11,741 bases of DNA, from positions 1 through 11,741 of the forward strand of contig CANRVM010000027.1 of assembly GCA_947643295.1 (NCBI GenBank), read 5' to 3'. Shown here in pieces: positions 6,652-11,732 of the stretch. The stretch comes from an uncultured Mycoplasmatota bacterium (lineage in GTDB: Bacteria > Bacillota_I > Bacilli_A > RF39 > UBA660). Under the pieces are notes generated by a model. That model worked only from the letters and a program-made list of their open reading frames with translations, was not told the DNA's origin and did no database searches. The position numbers and the translations under genes are program-made. Position 1 is the stretch's first letter, and every line of letters starts with the position of its first letter.

Positions 6652-7575
6652 ATGCTAAGGAAAAAAGCTTTAAGAAAAATATTTATAACAACACTAACTG
6701 CCTTTATTCTTCTCGTTGTTTATTCTATTCCAAATATGTATCAAGAGGATACTTTAAAAACAAATCTCGAAGTAGAATATATTACTGGAATCGGTACAAA
6801 TAACATTTATTTACTAGATAGAGATAATTATTTAGTAAAGACAAATATTTTACTAGATTCTACTAATAAGGAAGAACAAATAAAACTAATTATAAAAAAT
6901 CTAACTAAAAGTAATAATGATAAAATACCAAATGGATTAAAGGCAACGATTCCTAGTGGAACAAAAGTATATGAAATTATTCTTGATGAAGGGTATGTAA
7001 CCATTAATTTTAGTAAGAAAATTCTAAAACAAGAGGAAAAGTTAAAAGAAAGAATGATAGAGTCTATCGTTTATAGTATTATGGATTTAGGTGATATTAA
7101 TGGAATAATTATTGAGGTAGAAGGAGAAGTTCCAAGTGAATATAGTAAAGTCTTGGATAAAGATATTGGAATAAATAAAACATATAATATAACTTCTAGA
7201 AATGATATTAATAGGGTAGTGGTTTACTATTTAGAAAACTTAGATGGGAATCATTATTATGTACCAGTTACAAAGTATTTAAATAATAGTGAGGATAAGA
7301 TAAAAATTATTGTAGAAGAACTAACTACTAGTTATATTTATGAGTCTAATCTTATGAGTTTTTTAAATAGTAATGCTAAGTTAATTGATTATAAAGAACA
7401 AGAAAACAGAATGCTTATGAATTTTAATAATGCTATTTTTGATGACAATAATAAGATATTAGAAGAGGTAAGTTATACACTAGCGTATTCTGTATTTGAT
7501 AATTATGATGTATCTGAAGTTTTAATTCAGGTTAATGGTACAGATGTAAAGAAAATAGACAAAAGAGATCTTTAG
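6652..7575 (+). CDS. GerM-like protein with two GerMN domains
   Basis: The 307-residue protein has an N-terminal membrane anchor (about 9-27) followed by two repeats of the GerMN (spore germination GerM) fold. Repeat one spans about 50-160 (LVKTNILLDS, then GTKVYEIILDEGYVTINFS, then IVYSIMDLGDINGIIIEVEGE); repeat two spans about 186-297 (VPVTKYLNNSEDKIKIIVEEL, MLMNFNNAIFD, LAYSVFDNYDVSEVLIQVNG). In Bacillus, GerM is a lipoprotein needed to assemble the SpoIIIA-SpoIIQ channel with SpoIIIAH. Here the anchor has no lipobox cysteine, so it is probably an uncleaved signal anchor. Proximity to spoIIIAH and gerE supports a sporulation role. ATG 6652 follows AGGTGA by six bases. GerMN domains also occur in vegetative proteins, so function is inferred mainly from context. 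Confidence 0.8.
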   Translation: MLRKKALRKIFITTLTAFILLVVYSIPNMYQEDTLKTNLEVEYITGIGTNNIYLLDRDNYLVKTNILLDSTNKEEQIKLIIKNLTKSNNDKIPNGLKATIPSGTKVYEIILDEGYVTINFSKKILKQEEKLKERMIESIVYSIMDLGDINGIIIEVEGEVPSEYSKVLDKDIGINKTYNITSRNDINRVVVYYLENLDGNHYYVPVTKYLNNSEDKIKIIVEELTTSYIYESNLMSFLNSNAKLIDYKEQENRMLMNFNNAIFDDNNKILEEVSYTLAYSVFDNYDVSEVLIQVNGTDVKKIDKRDL

Positions 7576-7611
7576 GAAAAACTATGAAAAGACAGTTTTT
7601 AGAAGAAAAAT

Positions 7612-7640
7612 AAAAAAGCACTTGAAAGATGCTTTTTTTT
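7612..7640 (+). terminator. Rho-independent terminator after the GerM-like gene
   Basis: AAAAAAGCA (7612-7620) pairs with TGCTTTTTT (7630-7638) around a 9-nt loop, followed by T to 7640. A weaker hairpin, AAAAACT/AGTTTTT at 7577-7600, directly after the stop codon may be an additional terminator. Confidence 0.8.
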
Positions 7641-7650
7641 AGTGTATAAT
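7622..7650 (+). promoter_or_regulatory. Sigma-A promoter of tRNA-Arg
   Basis: TTGAAA (7622-7627), a 17-bp spacer and TATAAT (7645-7650) make a near-consensus promoter 20 bp before the tRNA. The -35 lies inside the loop of the upstream terminator and the spacer contains its 3' arm. Confidence 0.75.
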
Positions 7651-7670
7651 TTATCTTGTTAGAAGTTAAT

Positions 7671-7747
7671 GTCCGCGTAGCTCAGCTGGATAGAGCAATC
7701 GCCTTCTAAGCGATCGGTCACAGGTTCGAATCCTGTCGTGGACACCA
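7671..7747 (+). tRNA. tRNA-Arg (anticodon UCU)
   Basis: The 77-nt cloverleaf has acceptor arms GTCCGCG and CGTGGAC with one G-T pair. The D-arm contains GCTCAGCTGGATAGAGC, the anticodon stem is ATCGC/GCGAT around loop CTTCTAA (anticodon TCT at 7705-7707), and the T-arm is ACAGG-TTCGAAT-CCTGT. Discriminator A (7744) and an encoded CCA (7745-7747) follow. It reads AGA, the arginine codon that dominates in this AT-rich sequence. Confidence 0.97.
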
Positions 7748-7758
7748 GATTTAAGGAT

Positions 7759-7809
7759 AACTCGAATTTTTCGAGTTTAAATAAAACGACTTTCCCAAAG
7801 GTCGTTTTT
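7759..7809 (+). terminator. Tandem hairpin terminators after tRNA-Arg
   Basis: The first hairpin is AACTCGAA (7759-7766) with TTCGAGTT (7770-7777). The second is AAAACGAC (7783-7790) with GTCGTTTT (7801-7808), ending in T5 (7805-7809). The second has the stronger T-tract and is the likely terminator; the first may be a backup or processing structure. Confidence 0.75.
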
Positions 7810-7847
7810 ATGTTATGACGAATGTGTCAAGAAAACTTGAATAAAAT

Positions 7848-7885
7848 AAAAAGGAACATTCAATATGCTAGTGTTGAGTGTTTCC
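7848..7885 (-). terminator. Minus-strand terminator of the small membrane protein gene
   Basis: Read on the minus strand, GGAAACACTCAA pairs with TTGAATGTTCC (one bulge, one wobble) around an 11-nt loop. TTTTTATTTT follows. A TAG stop in the extended frame of the minus-strand ORF lies in the loop. This orientation is the reason to believe that a minus-strand transcript exists here. Confidence 0.5.
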
Positions 7886-7892
7886 ATTTGGT

Positions 7893-7930
7893 CCACCTAA
7901 CTCATCCAATGATTTAGGCGGCTTTCTTTT
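7893..7930. other. Strong imperfect inverted repeat in the gene-poor region
   Basis: CCACCTAACTCAT (7893-7905) and ATGATTTAGGCGG (7909-7921) form a 13-bp stem with two mismatches. On the plus strand CTTTCTTTT follows, so it may terminate read-through from the tRNA side. On the minus strand the same bases can be read as protein (PPKSLDELGG). Confidence 0.45.
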
Positions 7931-8084
7931 ATATTAAAGTTACAAATAACAATAATAGTAAAAGTAAGATAATAATTACTAGAGCAAAGATAAAAAAATT
8001 TTGTTCATTGTAGCGCCTCACTTCTTTGTAAAGTTTAGCTCTACCCAACTTATTAAATGTTCCTAAAGCGGTTATAGCAACCAT
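7929..8084 (-). CDS. Small single-pass membrane protein, minus strand (possibly frame-broken at its C-terminus)
   Basis: ATG at 8084 opens a 51-codon ORF (56 from TTG 8099) that is too short for routine gene callers. An amphipathic, basic N-terminal half (MVAITALGTFNKLGRAKLYK, then EVRRYNEQNF) leads into a very hydrophobic helix (FIFALVIIILLLLLLFVTLI) ending at the stop. It is the only minus-strand ORF in the window that looks like a protein rather than a shadow, and a minus-strand terminator follows. One base after the helix, the +1 frame continues as YKRKPPKSLDELGGPNGNTQH to TAG 7868-7870 in that terminator's loop, giving the positively charged flank a membrane helix should have. The gene may therefore really run from 8084 or 8099 to 7868 with a one-base shift. 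There is no clear ribosome binding site or promoter. I do not recognise the family. Confidence 0.4.
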   Translation of the reverse strand: MVAITALGTFNKLGRAKLYKEVRRYNEQNFFIFALVIIILLLLLLLFVTLI

Positions 8085-8166
8085 TAATTTTGATGGCAAT
8101 TACTTATACTAAATCTTCAGGATAAAATTATGAAAAAAATTTAAGCTTTTTATATTATTAGGGTTA

Positions 8167-8234
8167 TGTTACAATGAAAATGAATGACTTCTATTGGTTT
8201 ATATCTCTTTACATAAAAATAGAAATGATATAGT
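8167..8234 (+). promoter_or_regulatory. Promoter region of the Nudix gene (two candidates)
   Basis: Candidate one is the extended -10 TG-T-TACAAT (8167-8175) with only a T-rich -35 region. Candidate two is TTTACA (8208-8213) with TG-A-TATAGT (8226-8234), a good extended -10 but short 15-bp spacing. Either would give the 8278 gene its own transcript. Apart from these and the minus-strand ORF, 7931-8277 shows nothing else I can name. Confidence 0.35.
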
Positions 8235-8277
8235 GTTTTACTTTGGATAGTGAACATTTTATAGAGGAGGAAATAAA

Positions 8278-8826
8278 ATGTCTAACGAGATGATTGATAT
8301 CTTAAATGAAGATGGAGTATTTACAGGAGAAATCCTACCTAGAAATGAGGTTCATAAAAGAGGATTATGGCATAGGGCAATTGTGGTTGCTATTGTGAAT
8401 GAAAAGAATGAAGTATTACTGCAACAAAGAAGTGAGGAGAAAGAAAAGAATGCTGGAATGTGGGATATCTCTGTTGCAGGACATATTTCTGCTGGGCAGG
8501 ATTCTTTATCAGCCGCTGCAAGAGAAATTAATGAGGAAGTAAGTGTATTACTTGGGTACCGAACAGAAGTGAAAGATTTCAGATATATGTACTGTTTTCG
8601 AAAAGAACAAAAATTCAGTGATGACTTTATCGAAAGACAATATTATGATTTCTTTATTTTAAGAACAACAGGTGTAGATGATAAAACGCTAAATTTCCAA
8701 GAATCTGAGGTTCAAGCAGTTAAATTTGTAGATTTAACAGAATTACAACATATGTTAGATAATAAAGAAATTGTCGATAGAAATGAAGTTTATCGAGTTT
8801 TAATCAATTATCTATTTAAATTTTAA
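8278..8826 (+). CDS. Nudix hydrolase (isopentenyl-diphosphate isomerase/YfcD-like subgroup)
   Basis: The 182-residue protein begins with a small beta-hairpin (DILNEDGVFTGEILPRNEVHKRGLWHRA) found in Nudix proteins resembling type I isopentenyl-diphosphate isomerase and YfcD. The core VLLQQRS, then WDISVAGHISAGQDS and AAREINEE follows. In the Nudix box the metal-binding REINEE (Arg82, Glu83, Glu86, Glu87) is intact, but the Glu after G-x5 is Gln74 and the late Gly is Ser89. The divergence at Gln74 is in keeping with the SAGD/SAGQ pattern of this subgroup. The substrate is probably a nucleoside-diphosphate-linked or phosphorylated metabolite and cannot be named. AGAGGAGG (8263-8270) lies seven bases before the ATG. 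The gene is separated from the bacteriocin genes by a hairpin and is probably not part of that system. Confidence 0.9.
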   Translation: MSNEMIDILNEDGVFTGEILPRNEVHKRGLWHRAIVVAIVNEKNEVLLQQRSEEKEKNAGMWDISVAGHISAGQDSLSAAAREINEEVSVLLGYRTEVKDFRYMYCFRKEQKFSDDFIERQYYDFFILRTTGVDDKTLNFQESEVQAVKFVDLTELQHMLDNKEIVDRNEVYRVLINYLFKF

Positions 8827-8859
8827 AAAAATATTATAAAATAACTAGGAAAAATGTAG

Positions 8860-8888
8860 CCTCCTATCAATAATAAGATAGGAGGTTT
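8860..8888 (+). promoter_or_regulatory. Hairpin that buries the transporter gene's Shine-Dalgarno sequence
   Basis: CCTCCTATC (8860-8868) pairs perfectly with GATAGGAGG (8877-8885) around an 8-nt A/T loop. The right arm contains the only Shine-Dalgarno-like sequence (AGGAGG) before the transporter ATG at 8900, 14 bases away. The weak tail TTTAATAATTT means it could also terminate the Nudix transcript. It may do either: end transcription, or limit translation of the transporter. Confidence 0.55.
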
Positions 8889-8899
8889 AATAATTTGAT

Positions 8900-10999
8900 A
8901 TGAAGGTAGTTTTACAAGATGGGATTAAAGATTGTGGTATTTGTTCGTTGCTTTCTATTATAAGACATTATGGAGGAAATGTATCAAAGGAGTACCTAAG
9001 ACAATTAACATCTACTACAAAAAATGGTGTTACTGCGTATAAATTATTGGAATCAGCTGAAAAATTGGGATTTCATGGAACAGCTTTAACTGGTGATATA
9101 AAAAATATTAACGTAAATAACTTACCATGTATCGCACATGTAATTATCAATAAGAGTTATCAGCATTTTATCGTAATTTATGAAGTAGATTTCAAAAAGG
9201 GTTCTATTGTAGTCATGGATCCTGCTAGGGGGAAGAGGGTTTTGTCTATCAGTGAATTCAAACTTATGAGCAGTAATTGTTTTCTCTTTTTAACTCCAGA
9301 AAGAAAACTACCCATTTTTCAAAATCAAAAAGTAATGAAAGAAATGATACTCATTGCTTCTAAAAAACAAAAAGTATATTTTATTTTCTTAGTCATTTTA
9401 ACTATATTGTATTTTATTTTTAATATTTTATCTGCTTTTCATTTTAAATATTTAATTGATTTTTCTATTAATTATGATAATAGTCATAATATCATTATAA
9501 TCAGTGCCATGCTTTTTGTTATTTATTTTTCAAAAGAAGTATCTTCTTTCCTAAAAGATATTATACTTTTAAAATATAGTGAGGTTCTTGATTTACATAT
9601 TACCATGAAAATATATAAACAAATTATTTTACTTCCTTATCTTTACTATAAAAATAGGACAACAGGAGAAATCATTTCTAGAATGAAAGATTTATCCTCT
9701 ATTAAGGACTTTTTAGCGAAATTATTTACGTCTATTACAACTGACTTTTTTTGCCTTATCTTGTTCTTATTTTTATTAATGAAGATAAATTTCGAACTTA
9801 CTCTAATTACTATCTTATTTTTAATCGGATTTGTTATAATTCATTTTCTATTTAAAGGTAAGATAAAAAAAGGAGTAAAAAATTATTATAGAAAGGAGGA
9901 AGGATTAAATTCTTATTTGATAGAATCACTTTCTAGTGTAGATGCGGTAAAAGGAATGCATGTAGAAAAAATAATAATGGATCGTTTTTATCTAAAATAT
10001 AAGAATTTACTAGAAGCAGTTTATCAAGTATCGATGGTAGAAAAGATTTTTAGTTTTATGAAAAATAACTTTTATCATCTATATCACATTATTATATTAT
10101 CTTATGGCTCTTTTTTCGTCATTAATCAACAAATGTCGCTTAGTGAATTAATCATTTTCCATTCTCTGCTTACCTTTTTCATTTCTTCTTTTCAAAATTT
10201 AGTAAATTTATTGCATGAATATCCAACGGTTATACTATCTTTAGAAAGGATAGAGGATTTATTTACTATTAAAAAGGAAATGTTTAAAGGTAAAGATTTA
10301 TATCAAAATTATCAAGTAGAAGGAGATATTTTGTATCATAATTTAACCTTTTCTTATGGAAGTAGAGAACTATTCAAAAATATTAATTTAAAAGTCAAGC
10401 AAGGAGATAAAGTCTTTTTATATGGAGAAAGTGGAAGTGGGAAAAGTACACTAATGAAACTATTAATGAGATATATAGAAGTTGATTTTGATAATATTAG
10501 TATTAATAATATTGATATTAATCATTATCACTTAGATTTATTAAGAGAAAATATGACCTATATTTCTCAACAAGAATTTCTATATACAGACACAATATAT
10601 AACAATATTACTTTAAAAAAAGAGATGGATAAAGAGAAGGTATTAAAGGCAGTTCAACTTACTTTAGTAGATGAAATCATTGATAAGGATGCATTATCAT
10701 TAGATAAATTAGTAGAGGAAAATGGTTTTAACTTTAGTGGAGGAGAAAGACAAAGACTCATTTTAGCTAGAAGTATTTTAAAATCTAGTAATATTTACAT
10801 TTTTGATGAGGCACTAAGTCAAATTGATATAAAAAGAGAAAGAACGATACTTAAAAATATTTTCAAAGAGATGGGAGACAAAACAATTATTATTATTTCT
10901 CATCGATTTGATAATATGGACTTATTTAATCGGATTTTAAAGCTGGAAGATGGAGTGGTTCATGAAGAAAAATTACGAAAAAAATCAACTCGTACTTAG
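8900..10999 (+). CDS. Peptidase-containing ABC transporter for double-glycine peptides (bacteriocin export)
   Basis: The 699-residue protein has three domains. Residues 1-135 form a C39 peptidase domain with Gln6 (oxyanion), Cys12 in DCGICS, His89 in QHFIVIYE and Asp107 in MDPARG, so the protease should be active. Residues about 150-440 are the ABC exporter membrane domain with hydrophobic segments near 153-180, 190-205, 272-320 and 393-430. Residues about 470-699 are the ATPase: Walker A GESGSGKS (509-516), signature FSGGE (612-616), Walker B with Asp636-Glu637, and H-loop His668. Such proteins cleave leader peptides after Gly-Gly and export the mature peptide. Two matching substrates are encoded just downstream. 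ATG 8900 is the first possible start; its ribosome binding site is 14 bases away and inside a hairpin. The 3' end overlaps the next gene by 38 bases. Confidence 0.95.
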   Translation: MKVVLQDGIKDCGICSLLSIIRHYGGNVSKEYLRQLTSTTKNGVTAYKLLESAEKLGFHGTALTGDIKNINVNNLPCIAHVIINKSYQHFIVIYEVDFKKGSIVVMDPARGKRVLSISEFKLMSSNCFLFLTPERKLPIFQNQKVMKEMILIASKKQKVYFIFLVILTILYFIFNILSAFHFKYLIDFSINYDNSHNIIIISAMLFVIYFSKEVSSFLKDIILLKYSEVLDLHITMKIYKQIILLPYLYYKNRTTGEIISRMKDLSSIKDFLAKLFTSITTDFFCLILFLFLLMKINFELTLITILFLIGFVIIHFLFKGKIKKGVKNYYRKEEGLNSYLIESLSSVDAVKGMHVEKIIMDRFYLKYKNLLEAVYQVSMVEKIFSFMKNNFYHLYHIIILSYGSFFVINQQMSLSELIIFHSLLTFFISSFQNLVNLLHEYPTVILSLERIEDLFTIKKEMFKGKDLYQNYQVEGDILYHNLTFSYGSRELFKNINLKVKQGDKVFLYGESGSGKSTLMKLLMRYIEVDFDNISINNIDINHYHLDLLRENMTYISQQEFLYTDTIYNNITLKKEMDKEKVLKAVQLTLVDEIIDKDALSLDKLVEENGFNFSGGERQRLILARSILKSSNIYIFDEALSQIDIKRERTILKNIFKEMGDKTIIIISHRFDNMDLFNRILKLEDGVVHEEKLRKKSTRT

Positions 11000-11366
11000 C
11001 GTTACCTTTTTCTTTTTACTAGTAGAAATATCCGTTTTTATCTTGTTTACGAAATTAGAATATAAAAGTTTTGAAGTGTTATCATCTACTGTTATTACAG
11101 AAAATTATCTTTCTTTTTATGTAGATAATAAGAATTTAAAAAGCTTAACAAGAAATAAACATCTCTATATTGAAAATAAAAGATATTTTTATGAGATAAT
11201 TGATGTTACAAGAAAGATGGTAAAAAGCAAAGAAAATTGGTATCATGAGGTAATTGTTCGTATTGAATTACCAAAAACATATAAGGATAAAGATATAGTT
11301 ACTATTAGTCTTTATCATAGAAGAAAAAAATTATATACTATTTTTGAAGCAATTTGGAAGGAGTGA
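10962..11366 (+). CDS. Short single-pass accessory protein of the bacteriocin exporter (HlyD-tail-like?)
   Basis: ATG 10962 (134 aa) is preferred over in-frame ATG 10950, because GGAG at 10952-10955 precedes it by six bases. Both starts lie inside the transporter gene, so the two are translationally coupled. A short basic N-terminus is followed by one membrane helix (about 11-30) and an extracytoplasmic, beta-rich region (about 35-134) with repeated charged strands. Position and topology match the membrane-fusion accessory proteins (LcnD/MesE/HlyD type) that partner such transporters. At 134 residues it lacks room for the usual coiled-coil hairpin and lipoyl halves; it could correspond only to the C-terminal beta-barrel part. 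No clear family signature was recognised, so the role rests on context. An immunity protein is the main alternative. TGA is followed directly by TAA. Confidence 0.6.
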   Translation: MKKNYEKNQLVLSVTFFFLLVEISVFILFTKLEYKSFEVLSSTVITENYLSFYVDNKNLKSLTRNKHLYIENKRYFYEIIDVTRKMVKSKENWYHEVIVRIELPKTYKDKDIVTISLYHRRKKLYTIFEAIWKE

Positions 11367-11370
11367 TAAT

Positions 11371-11508
11371 ATAGAAGAAATCAAAAAAGAAGAATTAAAA
11401 AAAATATCAGGAGGTTTTTCAACTTGGATGGCTTTAGGGATAGCGGCAACAGTTATCTTTATTTCAGGGGTAATCAATGGAATTGTTCATCCAAATTCAT
11501 GTAGTTAA
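11371..11508 (+). CDS. Double-glycine bacteriocin precursor 1 (apparent ATA start)
   Basis: The 45-residue precursor reads IEEIKKEELKKISGG as leader, with hydrophobic residues at -12 (Ile4), -7 (Leu9) and -4 (Ile12) and Gly-Gly at 14-15, the consensus for C39-domain processing. The 30-residue core starts FSTWMALGIAATV, is strongly hydrophobic, contains a GxxxG motif (GVING, 33-37) and ends HPNSCS with one cysteine (Cys44). There is no ATG, GTG or CTG at the 5' end. ATA at 11371 sits seven bases after AAGGAG (11358-11363) and gives a leader of exactly the same length as precursor 2. The only upstream alternative in frame is TTG 11344, which has no ribosome binding site. Its stop overlaps the next start (TAATG). 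It is predicted to be one half of a two-peptide bacteriocin. Confidence 0.85.
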   Translation: MEEIKKEELKKISGGFSTWMALGIAATVIFISGVINGIVHPNSCS

Positions 11509-11687
11509 TGCAAAAAGTGGAAGAAGAGAAATTAGAAAAATTCATCGGTGGTGCGAGTAGTAGCTATCTTTCAGGCCCTGTTATTAATGCATTCGTTAAT
11601 GTAATGAAGTTGTTAATGGATGCTGGTAATGCACTAGGTAGTTCTATTAGGAGAATTGCAGAAGATGATGTTTGCCCACTGTCATAA
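11508..11687 (+). CDS. Double-glycine bacteriocin precursor 2
   Basis: The 59-residue precursor starts at an ATG that overlaps the stop of precursor 1. The leader MQKVEEEKLEKFIGG has Val4, Leu9 and Phe12 at -12, -7 and -4, matching precursor 1 column by column. The 44-residue core starts ASSSYLSGPVIN and is an amphipathic helix candidate with a GxxxG motif (GNALG, 40-44). SIRRIAEDD follows, and the end is VCPLS with one cysteine (Cys56). Class IIb two-peptide bacteriocins typically pair two such helical peptides through GxxxG motifs in the target membrane. Translation is probably coupled to precursor 1, since no separate ribosome binding site is clear, which would keep the two peptides near equal amounts. 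Confidence 0.88.
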   Translation: MQKVEEEKLEKFIGGASSSYLSGPVINAFVNVMKLLMDAGNALGSSIRRIAEDDVCPLS

Positions 11688-11694
11688 TGTTATG

Positions 11695-11730
11695 AACCCC
11701 GTTTCTTGGACAAAGAGAAATGAGGTTTTT
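11695..11730 (+). terminator. Hairpin with T-tract after the precursor genes
   Basis: AACCCCGTTTCT (11695-11706) pairs with AGAAATGAGGTT (11716-11727) with one mismatch and one G-T pair, followed by TTTTT (11726-11730). It starts eight bases after the precursor 2 stop. It can act as a partial terminator that keeps precursor mRNA abundant. Its right arm also contains the AGG expected to serve as ribosome binding site for the ATG at 11733. Confidence 0.55.
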
Positions 11731-11732
11731 AA

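Noticed and set aside
7731..7747. tRNA-Arg as integration site for a mobile island carrying the bacteriocin genes
   Set aside because: No second copy of the tRNA 3' end is visible downstream and no integrase or transposase is encoded, so an island boundary cannot be supported from this window.
7827..7840. TCAAG-AAAA-CTTGA hairpin and a minus-strand TTGACA-like hexamer nearby
   Set aside because: The stem is only five base pairs, and no -10 element stands at proper spacing from the hexamer.
7853..7921. Paired hairpins as a riboswitch or small RNA on the plus strand
   Set aside because: No promoter or known aptamer signature is visible, and the arrangement is better explained as a minus-strand gene end plus a terminator-like repeat.
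11364..11369. TGA read as Trp (mycoplasma-type code)
   Set aside because: Clear genes use TGG for Trp and none is interrupted by TGA. The accessory gene's TGA is followed at once by TAA, so the point cannot be tested there, and nothing requires a changed code.
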